Source: Edolisoma coerulescens (Eukaryota; Chordata; Aves; Passeriformes; Campephagidae). From it: a stretch of 64,000 bases of DNA. The stretch is from contig VWZW01002764.1 in NCBI GenBank assembly GCA_013397115.1, forward strand, positions 1,059,020 to 1,123,019, in the 5' to 3' direction. The notes below the pieces were generated by a model that did no database searches, was not told the DNA's origin, and saw only the letters and a program-made list of their open reading frames with translations. Each line of letters begins with the position of its first letter. The stretch's first letter is position 1. Shown here in pieces: positions 49,566 to 61,500 of this stretch. Both the position numbers and the translations under genes were made by a program.

Positions 49566-49783
49566 TTCATCAGGAAGTCTTTACTCAGAGGGTGCTGAGG
49601 CCCTGGCACGGGGTGCCCAGGGAAGCTGTGGCTGCCCCTGGATCCCTGGAAGCATCCAAGGCCAGGCTGGACAGGGCTTGGAGCACCCTGGGATAGTGGA
49701 AGGTGTCCCTGCCCATGGCAGGGGGTTGGAATGAGGTGATCTTTAAGATCCCTTCCAACTCAAGCCGTTCTATGATTCCGTGA
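49566..49783 (+). mobile_element. CR1 LINE 3' end (songbird-like subfamily)
   Basis: 'caggaagtctttactcagag', 'ggggtgcccagggaagctgt', 'ggatccctggaagcatccaa', 'ggacagggcttggagcaccc', 'tgggatagtggaaggtgtcc', 'ctgcccatggcagggggttg' and 'ttctatgattccgtga' run in the canonical CR1 order. The 'cttggagca-cctggga-agtggaaggtgtccc' wording is the form I associate with passerine CR1 copies. It is about 215 nt, 5'-truncated and the least diverged in the window. The 92- and 63-codon frames across it are not genes. Confidence 0.95.
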
Positions 49784-50589
49784 CCTCTGGCTCAGGTGTC
49801 TCTTCACCACCCTTCAGAGTGCTGGGCAGGGACGTGCCGAGCCCTCCCTGCCCTCCCAGTGGCACCACTGGCAGTTTCTGCAGGTCCCAGGGGAGCATTT
49901 GGTGCTGGTCCCCATCTGTGGGCTGCAGGGGTCACGGGGAGCTGCCTGCTGTTAAACAGCCCCACATTTCATCCAAGCACTGTCTGCATGTGCATGGTAG
50001 CTGAACTGCTTCTCCTCTCAGCATTGGAAAGCTCATTGGGATAACTCTGGAGGACAGATATTATTACTATATTTAATTTTTGAAACTCCACTGGAAAAGT
50101 TAAGCACTTAAAGAAATCCCTACACTTACTACATTCAGCTTTTTCCCTTGTAAGAAACGACTGGAGAGTTTGTGCTTTTAATTATTATCATTCTCCCCTG
50201 AAATTATAGGCAGAGCACTCAATGACATTCGAAACATAAATTACTGGCCTGCAGCCTTGTGCTACTGTTTCTCTATCTCTCTGCCAGGGCTTCAAATCAA
50301 TTTTCTGCATTTCTTTTAGATTTTCTGAAGAAAATTGTGGAAAATAGCTGTTGGCACATGGCATTTTTCCACAATGGTTAGAACTATTGAATGGGGCTGT
50401 AATGGGCTGCCTTGGAGAAACCAGCCCCATTAAAATGCCAACCTCAGATGGATCAGAACACTCTCTCAATTGGAATTTCATAACTTTTCCACAGGAAGAG
50501 CAACATATTTTTCCTTGGTTTTGCCTGTAGTCCTGTCGCTTTGCTTAAAAAAAAAAAATTTAGCTGCCTCCTAATCTTAAGTTCTTCTG
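49784..50589. other. Non-coding stretch
   Basis: No gene is seen. Unremarkable composition. Confidence 0.45.
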
Positions 50590-50641
50590 CTTTCTTCTCT
50601 TCTTTTTCTCCTTTTTTTCTTTTTCTTTTTTTCCCCTCTTT
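50590..50641. repeat. 52-nt uninterrupted pyrimidine tract
   Basis: Only C and T are present from 50590 to 50641, mostly ctt/ttt words. No AG dinucleotide follows at splice distance, so it is more likely low-complexity sequence than a splice acceptor. Confidence 0.9.
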
Positions 50642-51721
50642 ACTTTATTTTGCTTAAGTTCCAACCACATTGCCCTCTAACTTTAGGTGATTTCTGAAGG
50701 ATTTGGGTTGGGTTTGTTTATTTTTTCTGGTTTTGTCCAGGTTATTCCTGTACAAAATAACCTGGAAATTCTTTTTTTTATTTTGAGCAATCACTCATTC
50801 AGCCAGTAAAATGCTTTTCCTCAAAAGTGTCTCTGGTACTTTTTTCAGGTGGCACTGGCCATACAGAACCATCACTTTCAGACTGGGAGCACCTTTAGCT
50901 CTGTACTGGCTACCCTGGGATTTAAACTCACAGCACTGGCTAACACTGAGGAATTTTACACCTTCAAGTTTGGCTGATTTTTTGGGTTTAGAGTCAAATC
51001 CCACAAAGCCTATTAAGAGAAAAAAAAAAATCAGAAGCAAAAGAGCCTTTCAGTCTGTAAAGCAGACCTTGAGCAGTTGCAGTGGATTGTGTGGGATGAG
51101 TAGCTGGGAGGGAAGAAGAGCAAGACAGCAGATTGCACAAGAGCTGAGGCCCAGAAGAACCAGGACAGCAAAGTCTAGGATTTCCAAGGAAGAATGTTTT
51201 GCTGATCCCATCGTCCTGGTCAAACTGCGGAGCTGGTTGAAGGAAAAAAAGGACAGTGTTATGAACCTACTTACAGACAAGTTAATTAATTATGGCAAAA
51301 GCTTATAGAAACAAGGTCACAGCTCAGCTTCTCCCTAAAAACTGGTTCTTCCCAATGCCCTAGAGATAGTCAGCTTTTGGGTTTTTGATTATATGTTTCA
51401 TTGCAAGGAGGTGATGTAATGCTGTATGTGATAAAGCCAGGACCCGAGCCTGAGACGAGAGTGGTGAAAGTTTGCTGGATTACCCAGGTCCGGGTGCTTC
51501 AGACACATCCAGCCATGATTTCAGATCATGTATTTGAGGTCAGAATATCCAGCTGCTGGCTGGCCTGGCACCTGCTTTGCCAGGGCAGGAGGAACTGCTT
51601 CAACATCCCTGTAAAAGAATCATTTCAAAAGGGAAAACCGAGTTAACCTATGGGTGTTTCAGCTTGTGCGGAGTAATGAGTTGCTATCTTCATTAACAGA
51701 AAGAATGCCAAAGAGGCTGAA
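50642..51721. other. Non-coding stretch with one long chance frame
   Basis: A plus frame of 165 codons (50811-51308) is rich in lysine and arginine in its second half but shows no recognisable domain. I do not call it a gene. Confidence 0.4.
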
Positions 51722-51814
51722 TGAGTCAGAACAGGCAGAGACACAATCCTTTAATGAGTTGAACAGGAGCTGGTTGGTAATGTGAGGTTATTGATAATCC
51801 CGGGGTTTATATAA
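51722..51814 (+). promoter_or_regulatory. Candidate TATA promoter
   Basis: TATATAA lies at 51808-51814. It is preceded, 6 nt upstream, by TAATCC (51795-51800), the target of K50 homeodomain factors (OTX, CRX, PITX), and further up by 'cacaatccttta' and a perfect AP-1 site TGAGTCA (51722-51728). A start of transcription would be expected near 51838. Each element alone is common; their order and the donor site downstream make the set worth testing. Confidence 0.3.
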
Positions 51815-51837
51815 CAGCATGATTCTGGGTCAGGGAG

Positions 51838-51960
51838 CAGCAAACACACACTCCTGTGTACACACACTGCTCGCTGTAAGGCGACACACTCCTCGGAACA
51901 GATGCCTCCAGCCCGGGCTAAGCACATGCACTCAGGGAAAATGACTTTTTTTTCAGCATG
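51838..51960 (+). other. Candidate first exon ending in a strong splice donor
   Basis: The segment from the expected start of transcription ends at 'agcatg|gtaagt', an 8-of-9 match to the donor consensus, with the intron starting at 51961. A frame opened by the ATG at 51902 stays open to the donor, so the exon could be coding (phase 2). A second ATG ends exactly at the splice point. Caution: the run 'gacttttttttcag' just before the donor also looks like an acceptor, and no known protein start is recognised. Confidence 0.18.
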
Positions 51961-54620
51961 GTAAGTCCTCCTGCCTGCTTTTACACCTCAGCGTGTAGGG
52001 CAGATGTTGATTTTTTTCAGTGACCAGTTTTGCAGAGGTTCACCTGGACTACTGTGACACCAGATCCGTTTAATTCATCCCAAGAAACTCCATATTTAGA
52101 GTTCTAGTATTTTTTTTTTTAGAAACCCTACAAATATCTTTTCTGCAGCTTGAGAAACAGTCTCTTTACTTTTCTGATTTCCTCCATGTGTACTGGGGAG
52201 TTTGACACCTGGTCTGGTGCCAAGAAGCTGGACCTTGAAGTGGGGGAACCACACAGGGTGAAATAGCCATCACCTCTCACCTTCTATTTTTGCTCAATCT
52301 TGCTACTGGTGGGTTTGTATTGCTCAGGAAGCTGGTTTACTTTCTCAGAAAGGTAATACTAATGTAAAGAGTGGTTCTAGCGTCACAAAAAAGCTTTTTA
52401 ATAGTAAAGCTAATTTCCCTTTTGCCTTAATGACCTATTTAGTAACAGTATAACACCACCAAAGGATAATTAATTTCCTTTAGCCATGCCAGCATGCCAG
52501 CGCAAAGGTTGTGAGTCTGGATCCTCACCTGGTTTTGCTATCCCAGTTTCAGTCATTTTGCAGGATGCAGTTTCTAGAAGCTCTCACACCTGGCAGATCG
52601 TCAGCACTGCCACTGGCACACCTGCCAGCACTGTCTGACCTGATGTTTATGGTTCTATAAAAGTCAATTTATGATATTAGGGAAAATTTGAAGTGTTCTG
52701 GGTTCACTAACAATTGTGGCTTGAACAGCCTACCTTAAATTCCTTCCCACAGCATTCTCTGAGAATCCTTAAATTCCCAGGCTTAATCTTCTTGTGGTCT
52801 CCATATGGACAAGCTTATTACTGAACAAAATAAAGAAAACTAAAAAATTACCCAGAAGAATGTCAAGAGTGACAATTCCCGAGTGATACTTTTAACCATG
52901 TCTGTAGGAGGTTGAGTGTATCTTCATCATCTAAATTGTCAGACTGTTTTGGTTTTTCTTAATGTGCACTTATTCAGGGTGAGGGTTTTTTTCCTAGATA
53001 AAAAAAATACCTCCAGATAAAGAGGGAGGTGATAACAGACATCAGCCTAAGACTAGCTCTCAGACCTGTTGCTTTCTCACCGCAGGTAGTATTCAGTGAG
53101 TGCCAGTAAAGGAACTACTGCTGGTGAAAAGCTCCCACATTTCCATAGAGTTGCTGCTTGGGAAGCCTGGTAGCAGCTTTGTAGAGCTGGAGTTTGGGTT
53201 GTTACCAGCCACATTCAAGAAAGCCACAGCTGAAAAGCAGACACGGTGAACATCAAAGGCTGGAACCCCATTCTGCCTTCTGTCATTGCCACTCACGGGG
53301 GACACAAAGTGCAAGGGAGGAAGAAAAACCTTTAACAACTCGAGCAGCCCCCCAGAGGGGTTTTGAGAGGGTGGGTGGTGATGTCTGAGCACGCCGCAGG
53401 TGTTGAGCTGCTCCCAGAAGCAGCACAAGTGTTGGCACGCGCAGGTGTCAGGAGCTGGAGCCCGTGGTGCCAACTCCAGCGTGCAGGAGCAGAGCCAGGA
53501 GCTGCAGTGCAGCCCAGATCGGATCTCTGCAACACCCCCCACATGAAGGAGGGCTGTGCTTCCTCGCTGTGAGCTGGCAGTGCACTCCCTCAAGCTGTGA
53601 GTGTTGTTTCACTGCTTTGTCAAAAGCCGGCTCAGTGCAGGTGTAAAAAGCCAGGATGGGGTGTTGCAAGAGGAGGATTCTGCCCCTTCCCTCGTGCTCC
53701 TCATCAGTGGTGGTGGTGCTGTGAAATGGTTCCTCGAAAGCGCAGGACTGAGCCAAAAGTACAGCTGAGCTGGTGTCCCGTTGCATTGGCAAGCTCAGTG
53801 GCTGCATGTCATCGAGCTCCCAGCATTCACAGCACTGAAAATAGCAGGAGTTTTCCCTTCTTGCACAAAATGATATATTCCTTCTAAGCTACGGAAAAGA
53901 AACAATGAGGAAAGGAGATCAGGTCTGCCAAGAGCAGCGCATCGCTTTCATTTCAGTGTTCTCTCTGACACGTAAAAAATGCATAATAATTATAGAAAGG
54001 AACTAGCAAGCACTTCACAGTTTGGAAATAAAGTCAAAATATTTCTGACAAAATGTTTTTCCACCAGAAAGAGCCCAACCTGTGTTTTGCTGGAAACAGA
54101 AATGAATCAATGGCAGTTATTTTGGACAGATTACTCAGGTTAAAGATGCAAGAAAAATGCCAGGAGAGGTCTATATCAAGCTCCAAAGGTCAGGAGTTCT
54201 TTTGATGTCCTTCCAGTAATTTAAACAGAGTATCAAGGTTCATTTCTGAGTGCCATGAGGACTTCTGTAATGATGAGGGTTGGAAAAAGGCTTTAGAACA
54301 GAGGAAAAAAATTACAGTTGGAGAAGAAACTGTGTAAAGTCCCAAAGGCACTTTCCATGGAGTCCTGCAAGGCTGGAGACAGCCCTGCTGCCCCAATTTG
54401 AATTTTCTCATTCCCTCTGCTACATGAATGCACCACTCACGTGTTTGCTGTGTCTCATTTAGTTGCACAAAAGTGAGTGGGTGAAATAGTTTAGATGAAA
54501 GAGAGTGTGTGGCAAGAGATCAAGAAAATAATTACTGCTGTGATCCACTGTCGGAGCTAAAAAATCTCAATTAAGGGAGAGGATGAGCAGGAAAAGCTGT
54601 TGGAAGGGAAGGAAAGAGAT

Positions 54621-54650
54621 GTGTATGTATGTGTAAACACACACACACAC
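54621..54650. repeat. Short GT/CA run with self-complementary halves
   Basis: A GT/AT-rich half (54621-54634) is followed by 'aa' and a CA repeat, so the two halves can pair imperfectly. Confidence 0.7.
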
Positions 54651-55090
54651 TCCTGGTCCTTCTTGTGTTTTCAAGGAATACTCTTGAAAATAGTCCAAGT
54701 CCTTTGGACTAGAGTTAGTTTAGTTTCTCAGAAACTTTAGAAATTGGCTCTGATCTCACTTTGCACGAAGGTTTTACAGCATCCATCAGGATGGTCATTC
54801 ATGTTTGAGCAGGGAGTTGAGTGAGTTGACCTAATGCAAACCCCTGGAGACTTCACAATGATGAGCATCCCTTCTTTTCAAGCATCGTACTGAACAGCAA
54901 GGAGCCTTTCTCATTGAGGGTGATCCATGGAGCTGTGTGGCTGAGGATGAAATTCCCTTTGCTTGGGATGGCTTCCTGCCTCTTTCCTGGGGCAGCTGGT
55001 GACCACGACAGTTCCTAAGACAAAACAGGCCACTGGTGCAATATCTGATGACAGCTGTTTTTATCTCATAAGTGTTAATGCTACAATGAT

Positions 55091-55136
55091 GGGGGGAAGG
55101 GGGTGCAGGTCATGCCCAGGGGGTGTCAGGTGGGGG
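55091..55136 (+). other. G-rich cluster, possible long-loop G-quadruplex
   Basis: Four runs of five or six G (55091-55096, 55099-55103, 55119-55123 and 55132-55136) have loops of 2, 15 and 8 nt. The 15-nt loop is beyond the usual limit. Confidence 0.35.
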
Positions 55137-55970
55137 TTTGGTAGGGATGGAAACTACAGACAGTAAGAGTTTCACATCCCACCTCAGTAAAAATGAGGCT
55201 GATGTGCTGTAGATGAGGCTGTGAATGTGAGCACTGTGGGGATCTCAGCGAGCCTGGTGTGGATGGGTGAGCCAGCACACAGAACTGCTCCACACAGAGT
55301 CCATGAGCTGTATTTACACTGCTGGTTTATCTGTCAGAGCAATGGCACATAAATCTGTCACCTGCACAGGTTTGCTGAGCCTGCCTGGCTGAGGACAGCC
55401 ATTCATTCTGCTGCAGAGATCACACATACCCTCAAACTGTGCTTTTAAAGCACTAACACAGATACGTGTACATGTGTAAAGTGGGGAATTGCATCTCTTC
55501 CCCTCTGCTTCTGCTTGGCAAATGAATTCCCATTTGACTTGTTGTGCAGTGACACCTCCTGTGCGTTCTCAGTGGCGTGAGCACCCAGCAGCCCCAGAGG
55601 TCAGGCACAGAGGGACAGTGGCAGGAGACTGGCTGGGACCTCAGCTTCCACTGGACAGGTGTGGCAGCAGCTGTGCTCACACCCACTTCATGCAGAGTCA
55701 ACCATGGCTCACAAAGTGAATATTTTGGAAGGCAGACAATGGGGAGCAGTTGGTTTGCCCCATCATTTGCCCACACAAAATGCATGGAGAGGATTTTACA
55801 TGCAAATAAATACCTGCAAATTTTCCCCCTTAGCAGAGAATCCAGCCTTCCTGGGTGTTGAAAGTGTGCTTTGATGTTACAGGGCGATGTGGTCACCAGC
55901 ACCTGCTGGTGTGTGCAAGCTGTGAGTGCCAGGCCTTCTGCTAAAGAGCCTCAAGGAAGCATACTGATGG

Positions 55971-55998
55971 AAAATAAATAAATAAATAAATAAATAAA
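55971..55998 (+). repeat. (AAAT)n microsatellite, about 7 units
   Basis: Perfect aaat/ataa repetition. Confidence 0.95.
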
Positions 55999-58546
55999 CC
56001 CCAAGCTGCAATTAAATCTGCATTATGTCTCCTATTTCTGAGCATGAAAAGCTCCCTGAACTTAAAACTCTAGAAGACAAAAGCCTAATTCTAGTCCTCA
56101 AGTCTCTCTGTAGGTGTGTGTACCCCAGTGCTGGTGTCCGAGCATGAAAACAGCATGAAGACTGCACTAATGCAGCCTTAATTACATCTATGTAAAAAAT
56201 ACAGGTTTAGGGTGAGTGTGAAGAATTGGTCCCTGGAAAAATGGGACATTGCAGAAGCTGTAACTCGAGTCTTTTATTCTTCTTGCAGGTGGAAGTTTGT
56301 CACACTCCCTGCCTCGGGTGTCCTGTATTTGCTCTTTCTGTGCCTTTAAAGGCTTTGCTTCATGGCCACAGCAGGAATGGCAGAAAATATCAAAGCTACA
56401 ATAGAAAACACAGTGTTGCAAGCTGCCTAACTAGGTTCAGTCAGGTTTGTTTTTTTTTTTTCCTCCTGGGAAACTCCTGCCTATACAGGGATCTCGCATC
56501 TGCTGAGGCTGTTTTGATATACACGTGGGTGGTTCAAGGTGTGGAGCGATGTCACTGTTCTAGTCAGAACATGCTGGTCACGATGTCGTATCAAAGAGAG
56601 CCGCTTGCAAAATGACTGTCAGATGAACTCTGTGCAAGGGAACATAATGGTTTGTGTGTGCCTGTATCATTTGAATACCCCTGTGGCAGCCTGCATTCCC
56701 GTACCTGTCTGGTGGAAGGGAGGGACCCTTACATGATGACACTGCCTTATTCCAGCCCGTGTCTAAAATGTCTTTTAGCTTCTACATTGATGTAAAACTA
56801 TCCCCTGTAAAACTGCCAGGGAGGATCCCCAGTGCTGGCTGTGTTTATCCTGGATTCAGTGCCCCACAGCTGTCTCAAGATCACAGCCAGAGAGGAACCA
56901 CTCCTGCACGTCAGGCTCCAGCCCATAGTGGCACATTTTATTATTAATACCAAAAGAAGTAGGATGCCTCTAATTTTTACCGCAGAGTGTTGTCACCTGA
57001 AAAGGACCTTCTCCAGTCTTCCAGTCATCTGTGCTGCTGGCAGGAGTGGCAGTGTGGGATAACTTCCCCGTGCAGTAAACGTGAGCGGAAACGTTTCCCT
57101 GCTTAACGTGCCATGTGCCATAAATCTCCACACGGGCTGTTAAGGAAGCACATGGCATGAGATCTCTGACACTCTCTCTTGTCTGCCTGTGCTGGAGAGG
57201 AGCCCTGACGTTAATTCCAAGTTCACAGATCCCCTGTGTGGCTGCAAAGGCTCTGCCTGTGCTGCAGCTGGAGAGGGGCAGAGTTGCTCGGCCACCAGCA
57301 GCCAGCCCTGGTGTGAGAGGAGCAGGGCTGTGTGTCACCCCAGGAACCCTCAGCACACCGTCCTGGCCTTCCACAGCTCACTCATGTGGGCCATTTCAAG
57401 TGCCATCACAGTTCCTACCTTTTGGTACCCCTCTTAAAGCAGTGGCTGTTGCCTTTTCTGATCCATGGGCTCTCCCAGGTGATTTCCAAAGAAGCTCCTG
57501 CCTGTGAACTGCTTTTCTTGGTTATTTGAGCAGGTATTTCAGGCCTAGGCCAAGGATCTAGAGAGGTTTAGAAATCCTGCATGGCTTTAGAGATGCTGTA
57601 GAAAGTCTCACCCTTATGAGACTAGATCCCATGGATCTAGTCCATCAAACCCCTGCTAGGGATCAGCACTATTAAATTCTATTCAAACAATAACCATGAA
57701 ATATTATATGGGGAGAGGCAACAATTGATAAAGCACCACATGACTCCAATATTCTTAATGAATCTAATCTATTGTTAATAAACCTGTGTGATGCTGACCA
57801 AATTTATTTAGCATTCATATCCATGGGAATCAGAAATTCCTTGCACCTCTCAGCACTTTGCACTGTCAGGACCTTCTAAACATCAGAACAATGGGCTATG
57901 GCTTTCTGTCTTTAAACTTCCCTGAAACAGATATTCTGTGCCATATATTTTCAGTTACTAAAGAGGATTAAAAATCTAGGTCTGGGATGTGAGTCATGGA
58001 GTTCAAAGTAGGTCCAGGGCTAAAATTTCTCTAACACTTAGGAGCATTTTGGCTCGATCTCATCAGGCCTGAAATTCCATTACTTTACTCTCATGTGCAA
58101 ATAATCACTGCAATAGTTTCAGTCACTGCTAACACAGATATTACTGGAATAAAATGGTTCATTTGTTTTAAAGACCTAAATCAACACTCAATCCATATAT
58201 TTTAAAAACTATAAAAAATATTGAAGGACATGTTACATGGCATGAAATCTGTTTTGGGGAGGTCTCTGCTCTGGAGGTTTTCTGAAGTCACCAGAACCCT
58301 TTGGTTGAGTTATCCCTGTATGAATCATGCAGGCATCTCTCACTCCTCTCTCCCCCATCACCTATGCAGACAGCTCTGCCCTCTGCAGCAGGTGACAGAG
58401 TGATCCTGTGCACCCAAATGCTGACAGCAGGGCTGGGAGGGCAATTACACCGGGGTGAAATAACCACAGAGATATAAACGGTGCTTTAAATCCCCCAATC
58501 CCTAAATCATATGTTTCCATCATGTGAATATATATAGCAATCATCT

Positions 58547-58547
58547 N
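58547..58547. other. Unresolved base (N)
   Basis: A single N within 'tcatctncag'. It lies outside any homopolymer. Confidence 0.95.
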
Positions 58548-61500
58548 CAGAAGTCTGGGAGCAGTTTTAATGAAAGTTCAGCCGAGGTAAAGCAGTAAGC
58601 TAAAGGCCACATGTTGCTTTTATTGCAATTTTCCCCCTTGCTTGGCGCTCGGAGCCAAGAGTTCCCTGGGAGCCCTTCGTGCCTGCACACAGGCACGGGC
58701 TGCACAGACACACCAGGCAGGAGAGCCTTCCCTGCCTGTTTCCTTTAATATTCTGTCTGTGCTGGCATGCTCTTGTCTTGCTTCATAAAACCTGTTGAAA
58801 GGCAGTCAATTCATTAATCTTTTGCCAAGAGACGTTAAATGCCAAACAGGGAAAGACAATAATGACGTGACAGTTCATAGGAAAGGGCCTGATGCTGCAA
58901 GGTGCTGGGAGCAGGAGCCAGCAGGGAGAGGAGGGGGCCTGGCACACTGCAGGATGGATCCTCGCACATTTGCTGCTCTCCCCTTGCCCTTGTTTGGTAC
59001 ACGGCTTTCAGAGGGAAGCCAGGAAGGTGCAGGGGTGTGATGAAGCCGTGACTGTGATGCTGTCCTGTGAGGAGATCTCTGCATCATGAGCAGTCTGACA
59101 CGTCCCCCAGCAGCCTGCACTGGGGGGGTTAGCAGGGATGATGCTTCAAAGTGCGCAGGGGACGTCTCAGTGTGCTGCTAATGTGAAGCCGGCTCTTCTC
59201 TGCTCCTGAGGCTCGCCAAGAGAGTCCTGGCAGTGGGGAATGCAAACCATCTGCAGTGAGCAATCACCTGCACTGCCTGGTGCAGCTTTAACCTGCCTGA
59301 TCCAGGGCTGCAGGCAGTGCTGGGGGCAGTGCAGCTCAGCCTCTGCATCCCTGTCTCCCCTTCCACACGTCTTCTCCACTCCGCATCCAAGAGCCAACAG
59401 GAGCACTGGGAAGGGAGCAGGAAGGGGAACTGCCAGCTCCAGGCAATTGGGCAGCCTGAGTCAGGCTGAAAAAGGCAATGGGTTTCACTGCAAGCACGTG
59501 GGTTTAGAGAATAATAACTGTCAAAGCTTTTTCTAATTTGGCTTTTAGGTCCTGAGATTTTAGGGCTCAGATTTTTGTGCTTTTCTCAGCATCATGGTGG
59601 AGGTTATAAATGTTTAAAGAAACAAGAAGAGTTCTTCACAGGGTTTAATGACTCAAAGAGCTGGAGATTTACTAATGAAACAGCAATTATCACTGGACTT
59701 GCATTAAGCTAATCTTGAGTGGGGATTGCTGAGGTCAACCACAGTTTCCAAAAGGTCCCACAGGTTCCAGGGCAGTCAGTGATGCCGAAGTGATGCACTG
59801 AAAATCAAGCACACTTGGCCTCCTTGGTGTACAGTAGAAGTGGATCAATACTGAATTAGAGGTGGATAAACTGCATTTAACTATATTTAACAATACCACT
59901 GATAGCACTTAAACTTATTAGGTACCAATTATCCCTCAGTTTCACGGCAGCTCGCCTCTTTCTCATATCTGCAGCATGTGACTGTTCCAGCCAGAGCCTG
60001 CAGCAGACCTGACAGGGTTCTGTCCCTCAGCTGATGAAATCAGAGCCTAGGTTTGCAGAAACTTTTTTCCTGAGTCATTCATCAGTTTTAAATCCCCCCA
60101 AATGAAGTCAAGCTGGTGTGTACCATTCTTTCTGGTTCAAAGTGCTCTTCTCAGCTTAGTACTTAAGCATCCTTTCCAATTTGAAGACAGAAGAAAAAGA
60201 TTCATAGAAAAACTGGCTTGGTGGTTTCATTACCTGGTATTGGTGACAGGCTTCAGAAGGAAAATGCAGTTCTCTGTAATGGGGTCTGTGAACAGGATTC
60301 CTTCACACTTCTGCAAGATGATTCCCTCGAACACATGTGATGTACAAGGCACCCCATGGCCCTGATTTCTGGGTATGTTAAGATTGCCAGGCTCCACTGC
60401 AAACAAGATTGGTCTTTGCTGGTTTTGTGCATATGCCTCTAAACTGATTGAATATTTTTAATTGGGTGCCCTTTCTCTCCTCACTGAAGGCAGTCCAGTT
60501 TAGGTAGCAAACACCTCTGCTCTGTACACTCCTCAGTCAGAGGTTATCTACACACTGAGCCTTGCAAGCTCATTGCTGCTCGTGGCTTTCCATAAAGCAG
60601 GTCAGATCTGATGGTAGGAGAGGGTAACTCCAATTTCAAAAAGTGCTTTAATGGAACCACCCTCCAGGGTCTCCACTGCTTCCCATAGTTGGTGTGGTGG
60701 GTGGAGGAGGGTGGGTGATGGCATTGCTGGAGCTCATGGCATGCCCTGGCTGTCTGCAGCTCCCTTTGGCACAGGAGAGGTGGGAGAGGGTGCCTAGAGC
60801 AGCCTGTCCTCGTTGGCCTCTAATCCATGCAAACCCTAATGAAACATAAGGCGCAGTGGCCAGCAGCAGCCACGTCTGGGCTGTGTGTAAGGTCCCAGCA
60901 GCTCTGTGGCCCAAGCTGCAGTGGCTGCTCTGTGCAGGTGGAAGGTGGGATTTTGGTGCAGCCCCACCCAGCCTCCGCTCCCTGAACAAGCCAAACCACC
61001 CCTGATGGGCGGCTGCTGGCCGGGGGAGGACTGGGGAGTGGAGAGTGCCTATCACTGCTGGGGGACTTCTGGTCTTCATTCCTTGGGCACGTGATCCTTG
61101 CAAGTCTTTCCAAAGGCCTTGGAAAAGCAAAAGGAGAACAACTTGAACAGCTCAGAGAAGGATGGGGAGAAGATGGGGGGCATCTTCTTCTGGCCCTGCC
61201 TGCTCTCGTTGGTAGAAGCAGGCAGGGGCCCAGTGCTCAGACAACTAGAGATCATAATTCTTCTCAAAAAGTATTTGATCTACAGTGTGTAAGTCAGGAG
61301 ACAGGGACTGAGGGAGTGCCCAAGTGAACCAGACAGAGGCCATCTCCTTGACTTGTACACAAAGTTCCTCCTCTGGAGAATGCTCTGCCAGCCCAGATCT
61401 CTTCCACTGTCTCCCCTTGCAGGAAGGGCTTTCCTTCCTGGTGTCAGTGCCCAGGAGCAGAAGAGAGGCTTTGTGGCAGGAGGCAGGTGGTGCTTCTGGA

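Noticed and set aside
50811..51308. 165-codon open frame, plus strand
   Set aside because: No recognised family. A frame of this length is expected by chance somewhere in six frames of 64 kb. It would deserve a BLASTP check only.
52500..52560. 'ggttgtgagtctggatcc' as a tRNA-derived SINE head
   Set aside because: No SINE body or matching A box follows; the resemblance is limited to a few bases.
53093..53593. 166-codon open frame, minus strand
   Set aside because: Overlaps several frames on the other strand in a GC-rich patch; cysteine/serine/histidine-rich without a recognisable pattern.
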